A stretch of 26,256 bases of DNA from CANNDT01 sp945876205 (GTDB lineage Bacteria > Acidobacteriota > Vicinamibacteria > Vicinamibacterales > UBA2999): positions 1 through 26,256 of the forward strand of contig CANNDT010000063.1 of NCBI GenBank assembly GCA_947503365.1, given 5' to 3'. The notes beneath the pieces were generated by a model. The model made no database searches. It saw nothing but the letters and a program-made list of their open reading frames with translations, and was not told the origin of the DNA. Every line of letters begins with the position of its first letter. Positions within the stretch are counted from its first letter, which is position 1. Below are positions 8,476 through 16,049 of this stretch, piece after piece. Both the position numbers and the translations under genes were made by a program.

Positions 8476-9288
8476 CTAGAACGCGAAGCCGAGACCGACG
8501 GAGCCGATCCCCGCCGTGTCCTGGCCGTTATACGCCTTGACCGAGTCTCCGAACGCCTGGAACTCCCCGCCGAAGTGGATGTTCGCGTGGGCATTGATCG
8601 GCACCGTGACGATGCCGGCAACGCTGAAGTAGCCGAACGTCTTGTCCTCTCCGCCGAACTCGTAGTAGTCCCCGGCGCTGAGACCGACCTTGACCGGCAC
8701 TGCCAGCGACGCCTTCGACCCCGCATAGCCTGGCGCGATGCCGAGCTCCAGGTACTTGCCCTTTGCAGCGCCCGCATCGGCCTGCCCATCGTCGGTGAGC
8801 TCGAAGGCGAGAAGCGCATACGGCTTCAGGGCGCCTTTGCCGAGCGCGGCGCTATCGTCGATACCCAGCTTGAACGCGAGCTCCTTCACGTGCGCGAAGA
8901 GATCCTCGGGGCTGGTGTACGACGTGTACGTCATCCCGAGACTTCCCTTGCTAAATCCGAGACCCACGGTCGCGTAGAGGTCCCTCTCGTAGTACTTGTC
9001 ATCGAGCTGGGTGTTGAATGCGTTCCAGATCCCGGCGTTGATGCCTACGCTCTTCACGCCCCCGTCGCCCTTGTACGGCGTGAACCCGAAGTCGATGTAC
9101 GGCTGGATCGAGACGCCATCGGTGTTCTGGCGAATACCCCTGAAGTTGTACTGGTTCGTGACGTCCACAGCGCCCGTCACGACGACCACGGGGCTGTCCT
9201 GTGCCCACGCGGGCGACGACAGCAACGTGACCATAACCAGAGTTCCCAGCACCGACAATCCCATACGCAACACGCGAGTAGACGACAT
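8476..9288 (-). CDS. TorF/Gcw_chp-type putative outer-membrane porin
   Basis: A 270-residue secreted protein. After the ATG at 9288 come a basic start, a hydrophobic stretch and SSPAWAQDS, a clear signal-peptide end. The mature part begins with VTGAVDVTNQYNFRGIRQN, which is the hallmark opening of the Gcw_chp (TIGR02001, TorF family) proteins. It is rich in alternating aromatic/small strands, as in a beta-barrel, and ends in a terminal Phe (GLGFAF), typical of outer-membrane proteins. GGAGG at about 9295-9299 sets the start; the longer ATG at 9315 is rejected. The gene lies 36 bases after amt and 89 bases before glnD. A role in passing ammonium or other small nitrogen compounds through the outer membrane is inferred from this position. 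No biochemical function is established. Confidence 0.75.
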   Translation of the reverse strand: MSSTRVLRMGLSVLGTLVMVTLLSSPAWAQDSPVVVVTGAVDVTNQYNFRGIRQNTDGVSIQPYIDFGFTPYKGDGGVKSVGINAGIWNAFNTQLDDKYYERDLYATVGLGFSKGSLGMTYTSYTSPEDLFAHVKELAFKLGIDDSAALGKGALKPYALLAFELTDDGQADAGAAKGKYLELGIAPGYAGSKASLAVPVKVGLSAGDYYEFGGEDKTFGYFSVAGIVTVPINAHANIHFGGEFQAFGDSVKAYNGQDTAGIGSVGLGFAF

Positions 9289-9324
9289 TAAGACCCTCCG
9301 GGGTTTAGGAAACATTTGCGTTCT

Positions 9325-10620
9325 CTAGACTTCAGCGCGAACCGTCTGCAGTACCGGCTGTCCAGTGGGCGGCGCCGTCGCCGTCATCGCAGCCGAACCG
9401 CCCTCGGCGTGGAGGTAAGCCTCCTCGCCGTGTTGGCTGTAATCCATGCCTTCGGACTCGTCGCCGGTCGACGCGCGCAGCGGGATGAACAAGCCGATCA
9501 GCTTCAGCAGGACGAAGCTGACGACGCCGCTGTAGACCGCCGCCGCGAGCACCGCGGTGCCCTGGATCAGAATCTGTCCGGGGTTGCCATACAGCGCACC
9601 GTCGAAGTAACCGTTGAGCGCCTTCTCCGCGAAGACGCCCGTCAGCAGTGCGCCCACCGTGCCGCCGACGCCGTGCGCGGCGACCACGTCGAGTGAGTCA
9701 TCGAGCGACGTCTTGGCGCGGAGGATGAGCATCAGGTAGCTGGGCACCGCGGCAATCGCGCCGAGGATGATGGCGTTCATCGGGCTGATGAAGCCCGCGG
9801 CCGGGGTGACGGCGACGAGACCGACGACAATCGCGGTAGCGCAGCCAACAGCGGTTGGCTTACCTGACCGGAGGATGTCGAGGAAGGTCCAGACCACGAG
9901 CGTGCCCGCGGGCGCCAGCATCGTCGTCGTGAACGCGAGGGCGGCGATCGGGCTGGCGGCGAGCGCGCTGCCGGCGTTGAAGCCGAACCACCCGAACCAG
10001 AGGAGCCCCGCGCCGAGGAGCACGAAGGGCACGTTATGCGGCAGAATCGACGCCTGCCCGTAGTCCGACCGCTTGCCGACGACGAGAGCGGCCACCAGCG
10101 CCGCCGCGCCTGCGTTCACGTGGACGACCGTGCCACCCGCGAAGTCCCACGCGCCCATGTCAGCGAGCCACCCGCCTCCCCACACCCAGTGGGCGACCGG
10201 TGCATAGACCACCACCGACCAGAGCGAGATGAACAGAAGGTAAGCGGAAAAGCGCATGCGCTCGACGATGGCGCCCGAGATCAACGCTGCGGTGATGATG
10301 CAGAACGTCGCCTGGAAGCACATGTAGAGCGAGTGGGGGATCGTCAACGGGACGATCGCGCCCATCTCGGAGAGCCCGACGCCGTTCAGGAACGACAGCG
10401 AGAGATCGCCGAGGAAGTTGTTACCGGGCGTCAGCGCCAGGGAATAGCCGATGACCGCCCAGAGGACGCCCACGAACCCCAGGGAGATGAAACTCATCAT
10501 CATGGTGTTGAGGGCGTTCTTGGAGCGGACCAGGCCGCCGTAGAAGAAGGCCAGTGCCGGCGTCATGAGCAGCACCAGCGCTGTCGAAATCAACATCCAT
10601 GCTGTGTCAGCTTGATTCAT
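9325..10620 (-). CDS. amt: Ammonium channel/transporter Amt
   Basis: A 431-residue channel with eleven membrane helices predicted by family resemblance. Key residues are present: the twin pore histidines His167 (GTVVHVNAG) and His316 (AAHGVGG), the Phe gate region at 102-107 and Phe214 (WFGFNAGS), Trp147 at the outer vestibule, and Asp159 (AWDFAGG). The cytoplasmic C-terminus contains MDYSQHGEEAY, the segment that communicates with PII in the family. There is no cleavable signal; the start matches the mature Amt N-terminus. AGGA precedes the ATG. A sigma-54-like promoter lies about 180 bases upstream. The downstream porin, glnD and glnB genes follow on the same strand. Confidence 0.96.
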   Translation of the reverse strand: MNQADTAWMLISTALVLLMTPALAFFYGGLVRSKNALNTMMMSFISLGFVGVLWAVIGYSLALTPGNNFLGDLSLSFLNGVGLSEMGAIVPLTIPHSLYMCFQATFCIITAALISGAIVERMRFSAYLLFISLWSVVVYAPVAHWVWGGGWLADMGAWDFAGGTVVHVNAGAAALVAALVVGKRSDYGQASILPHNVPFVLLGAGLLWFGWFGFNAGSALAASPIAALAFTTTMLAPAGTLVVWTFLDILRSGKPTAVGCATAIVVGLVAVTPAAGFISPMNAIILGAIAAVPSYLMLILRAKTSLDDSLDVVAAHGVGGTVGALLTGVFAEKALNGYFDGALYGNPGQILIQGTAVLAAAVYSGVVSFVLLKLIGLFIPLRASTGDESEGMDYSQHGEEAYLHAEGGSAAMTATAPPTGQPVLQTVRAEV

Positions 10621-10797
10621 TTCCTCACACCTCAGCGAAAAGATTCGCCCCCGCTAGAAGCACGGCGGATGTCCTTGGAGCCCTCATCCACAGTGATCCG
10701 TATTCCGCGCGCGCTCCCAGCGGAGAGCCTGGGGTTCCTGGTTTGTTAGTCGATGGACGCATCGCCACGCGTACTCGCGGGGCTGCCTGCTCTTTGA

Positions 10798-10812
10798 GCA
10801 AAATGGACGCCA
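10798..10812 (-). promoter_or_regulatory. Sigma-54 (RpoN) promoter of the amt operon
   Basis: The minus strand reads TGGCGTCCATTTTGC. Against TGGCAC-N5-TTGC this matches the TGGC box fully, has exact spacing and matches TTGC fully, followed by T. The GG and GC dinucleotides are in the correct -24/-12 register. Transcription would start near 10786, giving a leader of about 166 bases before the amt ATG at 10620. Nitrogen-limited expression of amt from RpoN promoters is common in bacteria. Confidence 0.7.
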
Positions 10813-11081
10813 GTCCATCGGGTTGATTCGCCGCGCGACGATCGACGGATTGTCGAGGAAAACCAGCAGATCGTCAGAGCCGGCCCATCAAGGCGTTCAG
10901 ACAATTAAGTAGTATGTATAGATAGTGGCGACATGAATGTTTGAATAGGTCGAGTGCATGAACGTCCTTGTCGGTTTCAGCGCGACCCGAATGTGCACGG
11001 AGCGGTCGAGGGATCCTCGATTCACCGCACCAGTAAGACAATTTCGTCTAGTAGCCTGATCAATCGAACATTAATGTCGCC

Positions 11082-11110
11082 TTGCAGCCCGGAAGGGCCC
11101 TGACTATGAT
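11082..11110 (+). promoter_or_regulatory. Sigma-70-type promoter of the EF-G paralogue
   Basis: TTGCAG at 11082-11087 and TATGAT at 11105-11110 are separated by exactly 17 bases. Each differs from the consensus hexamer by a few bases at most. The expected start near 11117 leaves a leader of about 83 bases to the ATG at 11200. Confidence 0.55.
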
Positions 11111-11162
11111 CCCCTGCACCCCGCGCGCGGCCGCATATGGCGCCGCGGAACCCCAGGACGCC

Positions 11163-11193
11163 GCTTCGCTGGCCCTTTGGCGAAGCAGGAGGA
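11163..11193 (+). promoter_or_regulatory. Leader hairpin next to the Shine-Dalgarno of the EF-G paralogue
   Basis: GCTTCGC at 11163-11169 pairs perfectly with GCGAAGC at 11180-11186 around a 10-base loop. The ribosome-binding site AGGAGGA starts at 11187, directly at the foot of the stem. The stem leaves the site free but could influence ribosome access. The same site, 7 bases from the ATG at 11200, decides the start against the longer reading from 11137. Confidence 0.45.
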
Positions 11194-11199
11194 ATCGCG

Positions 11200-13296
11200 A
11201 TGAAGGTGTACGACGCCGCCAGCATCCGCAACGTGGCTGTAGTCGGTCACGGCGGGTGTGGTAAGACCCAGCTGGTCTCGGCCCTGCTCTTCGGATCGGG
11301 GGCCGTCAACCGGCTGGGAAAGGTCGACGAAGGCTCGACCGCCACCGACTTCGACGAAGAGGAAATCGCCCGCAAGCACACGCTCTCCTCCAGCCTCGCC
11401 CACGCCGAGTGGCAAAAGACCAAGATCAACATCATCGACACACCGGGGATGGCCAACTTCATCAGCGACGCGCGCGGAGCGCTGCGGGTGGCTGAGGCGG
11501 CCATCGTCGCGGTGGACGCCGTGGCCGGCGTCGAGGTGCAGACGGAGAAGCTGTGGGGCGAAGCGGCCGCACTCCACCTGCCACGCATCGTCGCGCTCAC
11601 CCGCATGGAACGCGAGCGCGCCAGCCTGGACCGCTCGCTCGAGGCGCTGCAGTCGCAGCTGGCACGGGAGATCGTGCCGATCCAGCTTCCCCTTGGCGAA
11701 GAGAAGGGCTTTACCGGAGTCATCGACCTGGTGCGCATGAAGGCACTGACGTTTGCCGCCGACGGGAGCGGCAAGGTTACGGAGGGTGAGATTCCGCCCG
11801 CCCTTGCCGACCGCGCGGCGAAGGCGCGCGAACAGCTGATCGAGATGGTCGCCGAGGCCGATGAGTCGCTGATGGAGACCTTTTTCTCCGAGGGAACCTT
11901 GACCCAGGAGCAGGTCGTATCGGGGCTGCGTGCCGCCACCATGGCGGGCAAGCTGTTTCCGCTGGTCTGCACCTCGGGGATGCACGTCATCGGCATTCAG
12001 CCGCTGCTCGACGCGATCGTCAACTACGTGCCGTCGCCGGCTGACCGCGGCTTCGCGGCGCTCGCCGAAGATGGCTCCGAGACGACGATTGCCGCATCGG
12101 ACTCCGCGCCGTACTCCGCGTTTGTCTGGAAGACGATCGCCGACCCGTTTGCCGGACGCATCACCATGCTGCGGGTCGTCTCCGGCGCGATCAAGTCGGA
12201 CGCCAACGTCCATAACCGCAGCAGGGACGCGGGCGAACACTTCGGCCACCTGCTGGTGCTCCAGGGAAAGACGCAGATACACGTGCCTGAGCTGAAGGCG
12301 GGCGATCTCGGCGCGGTCGCCAAGCTGAAAGACACGCACACCAACGACGTGCTCGCCGAGAAGAACGTCAGGTCGAAGTTCGTCGAAATCAGGTTCCCGG
12401 AGCCGGTGCTGTCGTATGCCATCGAACCGAAGAGCCGCGGCGACGAAGACAAGATCAGCTCGGCGATGCAGCGCCTCAGGGAAGAAGACCCGAGCATCAG
12501 CTATGCGCGCGACCCGCAGACCCACGAGCTCCTGCTCGCGGGCCAGGGACAGCTGCATATCGAGGTGACGGTCGCCAAGCTGAAACGCCGCTTCGGCGTC
12601 GAAGTGCTGCTGAAGCCGCCGCGCATCCCCTACCGCGAGACGATTACCGCGTCCACCGAAGCGCACGGCCGCCATAAGAAGCAGACTGGCGGTCACGGAC
12701 AATTCGGGGACTGCAAGATCCGGGTGGAACCGCTTCCGCGAGGCAGCGACTTCCAGTTCGAGAACGACATCTTCGGCGGCGCGATCCCGCGTCAGTTCGT
12801 CCCGGCGATCGAGAAAGGCATTCAGGAGTCGCGCCTGCGCGGCTTCCTCGCCGGCTTTCCCATGGTCGATTTCAAGGCGACCGTCTTCGACGGATCGTTC
12901 CACGCGGTGGATTCCAACGAGCTGTCGTTCAAGATGGCGGGCTCGCTTGCGTTCAAGGACGCCATGGCACGTGCGCGCCCGACCATCCTCGAGCCGATCA
13001 TGCACGTCGAGGTCTACGCGCCGAGCGACTTCGCCGGCGACCTGATGGGCGATCTCAACGGACGCCGCGGGCGCATTGCCGGCATGGACACGCGCGGCAC
13101 GATGACGGTGATCAAGGCGCAGGTGCCGATGTCGGAGATGCTTACCTACGAGCAGCACCTGACGTCGGCCACCGGCGGCCGCGGCACGTACCACATGGAG
13201 TACTCGCACTACGAAGAGGTGCCCCACCAGTTCCAGGGCAAGATCATCGCGGCCTCGAAGGCGGAGCGCGGACAGGAAGCGGTCGAGGAGGTCTAG
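11200..13296 (+). CDS. EF-G-like GTPase (FusA2-type paralogue) with altered G motifs
   Basis: A 698-residue translational GTPase-like protein with the full EF-G domain order: G domain, domain II, and domains III-V. The P-loop GHGGCGKT is intact (16-23). The G3 motif is DTPGMANF (80-87), with Met where classical EF-G has the catalytic His. The G4 position reads TRME (134-137) in place of Asn-Lys-x-Asp, so guanine recognition may be weakened or changed. C-terminal domains keep GGHGQFGDCKIRVEPL and the domain V segment GRRGRIAGMD. The main fusA would be expected elsewhere in the str operon, so this is probably a secondary factor. FusA2-type paralogues have been linked to ribosome recycling or stress roles, but no role can be assigned here. 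It has its own promoter and converges on the lipoprotein gene. Confidence 0.85.
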   Translation: MKVYDAASIRNVAVVGHGGCGKTQLVSALLFGSGAVNRLGKVDEGSTATDFDEEEIARKHTLSSSLAHAEWQKTKINIIDTPGMANFISDARGALRVAEAAIVAVDAVAGVEVQTEKLWGEAAALHLPRIVALTRMERERASLDRSLEALQSQLAREIVPIQLPLGEEKGFTGVIDLVRMKALTFAADGSGKVTEGEIPPALADRAAKAREQLIEMVAEADESLMETFFSEGTLTQEQVVSGLRAATMAGKLFPLVCTSGMHVIGIQPLLDAIVNYVPSPADRGFAALAEDGSETTIAASDSAPYSAFVWKTIADPFAGRITMLRVVSGAIKSDANVHNRSRDAGEHFGHLLVLQGKTQIHVPELKAGDLGAVAKLKDTHTNDVLAEKNVRSKFVEIRFPEPVLSYAIEPKSRGDEDKISSAMQRLREEDPSISYARDPQTHELLLAGQGQLHIEVTVAKLKRRFGVEVLLKPPRIPYRETITASTEAHGRHKKQTGGHGQFGDCKIRVEPLPRGSDFQFENDIFGGAIPRQFVPAIEKGIQESRLRGFLAGFPMVDFKATVFDGSFHAVDSNELSFKMAGSLAFKDAMARARPTILEPIMHVEVYAPSDFAGDLMGDLNGRRGRIAGMDTRGTMTVIKAQVPMSEMLTYEQHLTSATGGRGTYHMEYSHYEEVPHQFQGKIIAASKAERGQEAVEEV

Positions 13297-13321
13297 CGCG
13301 AATCGAGCAGGTGCGAGGCGG

Positions 13322-14332
13322 CTACCGCACGTAGGTGCGGGCGTTACCGCTGAACGAGGCGGTGCGTCCAAGCCGATCGCCGACCGCCTCGACCCTCAAC
13401 CGTCCGGCGGCGTCGAGCTGCAGGACGATCAGGCCCAGTTGATCGGTACCGGGCGGGCCGCCAGGCTCACCCAGGTTCAAGAGGCGATAGACGACGGTGC
13501 CGCTCGCGGCGGTGATCGCCGTGAAGTCGGGCGCCTCCGGAGGCACGCCGTACGCACCGGTCATCCCGAAGCCGCCAATCGACACCCGCTGCCGATCCGG
13601 AAACCACGCGTCTCGCGCGAACGCGAGCTGTCGCATCCCGACACTCGGATCGTCGCCGCGCATGCTGTCCGCCGGCGACAGATCTTCGGCGAACCAGTTG
13701 CCCGACAGCGTGCCGGCGACATCGAAATCAATCCGGCCGTCGAGATCGCTGCCAACGCGGCGCACCTTTGCATACAGCGCGGAGCGTATCGGTTCCTGGA
13801 AATACTTCAGCGGCGCATCGGTCTGTAGCGTCTCCTGTCCGTACCTCGCCGGGTTCACGAAGCCAAGGCGGACGCCGGTGTTCGACACGTTGAAGTCGAA
13901 GGCGATCCCGGCCGACTCCCCCACGCGGCTTCCGGCCTCGATCCGCGCGCCCATGGTGATCCCAGGAGCCGGTGTCACGTGATCGAAGTAGTAGGTGTAG
14001 GTGCCGTTCACCCGCACCCGGAACTTGGAGTCGGCACCGCGGTTGATGACGAAGTCGACGGTGCCTGATGCGGGCGCCGTCACAGGGAGCGGTGAAAACG
14101 GCCCGCTGTTGAGGTGATGGTAGAAGTAAATGTGGTCGGTCGGCAGGGTGTGCGCCCACGGCCCCATGTTGCCAAGCGGGACGATGAACTGCAGCGCTGC
14201 GGGATCGACTGGAGAGGAGGTAAAGGTGAGAGGTCCGGCGGCGGGCGATGGCGAGGTGAGCGGTCCGCCGCCGCAGGCAGCGACGGCGATGAGAAGGGAA
14301 GCCCCGAACGGTACAAACCGCCGGGGCTTCAC
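13322..14332 (-). CDS. Hypothetical lipoprotein with M23-like (lysostaphin-fold) resemblance
   Basis: A 336-residue protein beginning with GTG. It has a basic start, a hydrophobic stretch and a lipobox ending in Val-Ala-Ala-Cys at Cys20, so it is probably a lipid-anchored envelope protein. Residues 54-70 (GNMGPWAHTLPTDHIYFY), the glycine-containing strand APASGTVDFVINR and VNGTYTYYFDHV (109-119) recall the beta-barrel of M23 peptidases. His61 and Asp66 sit near the first metal motif. The second motif reads Phe-Asp-His instead of His-x-His, so a metal site is doubtful. The C-terminal half is beta-rich and not recognised. It starts 21 bases after the rplQ stop and may be read through from the ribosomal operon. 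It converges on the EF-G paralogue. The ribosome-binding site is weak, but no ATG fits better. Confidence 0.7.
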   Translation of the reverse strand: MKPRRFVPFGASLLIAVAACGGGPLTSPSPAAGPLTFTSSPVDPAALQFIVPLGNMGPWAHTLPTDHIYFYHHLNSGPFSPLPVTAPASGTVDFVINRGADSKFRVRVNGTYTYYFDHVTPAPGITMGARIEAGSRVGESAGIAFDFNVSNTGVRLGFVNPARYGQETLQTDAPLKYFQEPIRSALYAKVRRVGSDLDGRIDFDVAGTLSGNWFAEDLSPADSMRGDDPSVGMRQLAFARDAWFPDRQRVSIGGFGMTGAYGVPPEAPDFTAITAASGTVVYRLLNLGEPGGPPGTDQLGLIVLQLDAAGRLRVEAVGDRLGRTASFSGNARTYVR

Positions 14333-14353
14333 GCCGCCCTAGGAGACACTGAG

Positions 14354-14947
14354 TTAGGAACCGCCAGCCTTGCGCGGCGTCGAAGACGTCCGCTTGGCGC
14401 CCTGCGTCTGTCCCTTGGCCTGCCCCTTCGAGCGCGCATCGTCGCCGCCCTTTGGCGTGCGCATCCTCTGCGCGGCCGCCTTCAGGCGATCGCCGACGCC
14501 CTTCGACTTGGGCTTGCCCGCTTCCTTCTCCGCGGCCTGTTCTTCGGCCGCGCGCGGGTTATATTCGCTGCCCACGAGCTCGACCTGCGCGACTTCTGCC
14601 GAATCGCCCCGGCGGAATCCGACGCGAAGGATGCGCGTGTAGCCGCCCGGCCGCTCCGCGAAGCGGGGCGCCAGCGTCTCGAACAGCTTGCCGACGACGT
14701 CCTGGTCGACAATCTCCGCGAGCACCATGCGGCGCGCGTGGAGCGCCTTGCCGTTGGCGTCGCCCGCGGCGACGCCACGCTTGGCGAGCGTGATCAGCTT
14801 CTCGACGAAGGGACGAAGCTCCCTCGCCTTCGGCATGGTGGTTTCGATCCGCTCGTGGCGGAGAAGCGCGGTGGCCTGGTTGCGGAGCAGCGCCGTGCGA
14901 TGCTCCGAGACCCGTCCGAGCTTCCGGTGTGCGTTGTTATGGCGCAT
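14354..14947 (-). CDS. rplQ: 50S ribosomal protein L17 with long basic tail
   Basis: The first 125 residues are a standard L17: MRHNNAHRKLGRVSEHRTAL, TTMPKARELRPFVEKLITLA and the YTRILRVGFRRGDSAEVAQVELV region (quoted in part: GYTRILRV). A further 70 or so residues rich in Ala, Lys, Gly, Arg and Gln follow, bringing it to 197 residues against roughly 115-130 in most bacteria. L17 lies near the peptide exit region of the large subunit. The gene follows rpoA by 5 bases, the usual alpha-operon end. Confidence 0.96.
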   Translation of the reverse strand: MRHNNAHRKLGRVSEHRTALLRNQATALLRHERIETTMPKARELRPFVEKLITLAKRGVAAGDANGKALHARRMVLAEIVDQDVVGKLFETLAPRFAERPGGYTRILRVGFRRGDSAEVAQVELVGSEYNPRAAEEQAAEKEAGKPKSKGVGDRLKAAAQRMRTPKGGDDARSKGQAKGQTQGAKRTSSTPRKAGGS

Positions 14948-14952
14948 TGTCT

Positions 14953-15939
14953 TTAGTCCTGATGTGCCTGCGCCGGCTGATCGAGCCGCATCCCGAGGCT
15001 CAGCCCCATGCTGTGCAGGATTTCCTTGATCTCGTTGAGCGACTTCCTGCCGAAGTTCTTCGTCTTCAGCATCTCGGCTTCCGTCTTCTGTACCAGCTCA
15101 CGGATGGTCCGGATGTTCGCGTTCTTCAGGCAGTTGTACGACCGTACCGACAGCTCCAGCTCCTCGACACTCTTGTCGAGGTTCTCGTTGAGGGCGCCGG
15201 CGCGCGGCTGATCGGCCGCCGCTTCCTGTGCCGTGTCACCCGCATCCTCGAGGTTGATGAAGATGTTCAGGTGATCGCGAACCAGCTTCGCCGCCAGCGA
15301 CACCGAGTCGCGGGCCGTCACCGATCCGTTGGTCCAGACGTCGATCGTCAGCTTGTCGTAGTCGGTGGTCTGGCCAAGGCGCGCCGCCTCGACGAGATAG
15401 TTCACCTTCTTGACCGGCGAGTGGACCGAGTCGACCGGGATCCAGCCGATACCGAGATCCTCGTCGAAGTTCTTGTCGGCCGACACGTAACCGCGGCCGC
15501 GTTTCAGGCGCAGCTCCATGTGCAGCTTCCCGCCTTCCGACACGGTGGCAATGTGCGCTTCCGGCTCGAGGATTTCGACGTCCGCGTCGCCCTCGATGTC
15601 CTTCGCGCGGACGATGCCCGGCTTGTCGACGCGCAGGTACAGCGTCTTCGTGTGGTCGACGTGCAGCTTCAGCGGAATCTGCTTCAGGTTGAGGATGATG
15701 TCGGTCGCATCCTCGACGACGCCGGGGATCGGCGAGAACTCGTGGAGCACGCCGTCGATCTTCACCGCGGTGATCGCCGCGCCCTCAATCGACGAGAGCA
15801 GCACGCGCCGCAGGGCGTTGCCGATGGTCGTGCCGAAACCGCGCTCGAACGGCTGGGCATAGAACCGGCCGAATCGATCGGTGAGAGTATCGCGCTCGAA
15901 CTCGAGCCGCTTGGGACGCTGAAAACCCTTCCAGAGCAT
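14953..15939 (-). CDS. rpoA: DNA-directed RNA polymerase subunit alpha
   Basis: A 328-residue alpha subunit. The N-terminal assembly domain contains ERGFGTTIGNALRRVLLSSI near 33-52, the dimerisation and beta-contact helix. The C-terminal DNA- and activator-binding domain begins near 255 (ELELSVRSYNCLKNANIRTI) and includes the helix-hairpin segment KNFGRKSLNEIKEIL. Length and both domains are normal. It lies between rpsD and rplQ. The gap to rpsD upstream is unusually long (194 bases) and contains inverted repeats. Confidence 0.98.
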   Translation of the reverse strand: MLWKGFQRPKRLEFERDTLTDRFGRFYAQPFERGFGTTIGNALRRVLLSSIEGAAITAVKIDGVLHEFSPIPGVVEDATDIILNLKQIPLKLHVDHTKTLYLRVDKPGIVRAKDIEGDADVEILEPEAHIATVSEGGKLHMELRLKRGRGYVSADKNFDEDLGIGWIPVDSVHSPVKKVNYLVEAARLGQTTDYDKLTIDVWTNGSVTARDSVSLAAKLVRDHLNIFINLEDAGDTAQEAAADQPRAGALNENLDKSVEELELSVRSYNCLKNANIRTIRELVQKTEAEMLKTKNFGRKSLNEIKEILHSMGLSLGMRLDQPAQAHQD

Positions 15940-15978
15940 CTGACTTCCTTTCGCTAACGGGCCGGCAGCCCCGGCCTC

Positions 15979-16021
15979 CAGACCTGCGAGTGACGACCGC
16001 CGGCCTCCCGCTGCAGGTCTG
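15979..16021 (-). repeat. 9-bp inverted repeat in the rpsD-rpoA gap
   Basis: CAGACCTGC at 15979-15987 is a perfect reverse complement of GCAGGTCTG at 16013-16021, around a 25-base GC-rich loop. It is downstream of the heptamer hairpin in the transcript and about 40 bases before the rpoA start. No T-run follows. It may tune rpoA expression or mRNA processing. Confidence 0.45.
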
Positions 16022-16049
16022 TAAAGCTGCGGGCCGACGGATTGCGATC

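Larger units (their letters stand above)
10621..11199. other. Intergenic regulatory region between divergent amt and EF-G paralogue
   Basis: This 579-base gap contains no convincing gene. The left third is the amt leader. A sigma-54-like promoter for amt is at 10798-10812. AT-rich sequence at about 10895-10945 includes the near-direct repeat CATGAATGT (10932) and CATGAACGT (10957), 25 bases apart. The right end carries a sigma-70-like promoter and a hairpin in front of the EF-G paralogue. CGATGGAC at 10751-10758 and GTCCATCG at 10813-10820 are a perfect inverted pair flanking the sigma-54 element. No NtrC-type dyad was found by eye. Confidence 0.7.

Noticed and set aside
10599..10826. Small plus-strand open frame in the amt leader
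   Set aside because: It starts inside amt, has no ribosome-binding site and runs through the sigma-54 promoter region.
10932..10965. Near-direct repeat CATGAATGT / CATGAACGT as an operator
   Set aside because: One mismatch, 25-base spacing and no link to a known regulator; too weak to call.
11104..13371. A 755-codon open frame on the minus strand opposite the EF-G paralogue
   Set aside because: It is a GC-rich antisense shadow: low-complexity Arg/His/Asp-rich sequence with no domain, fully opposite a clear EF-G-like gene.
14929..15957. A 342-codon plus-strand open frame opposite rpoA
   Set aside because: It is the mirror of the rpoA codon pattern; there is no independent evidence.
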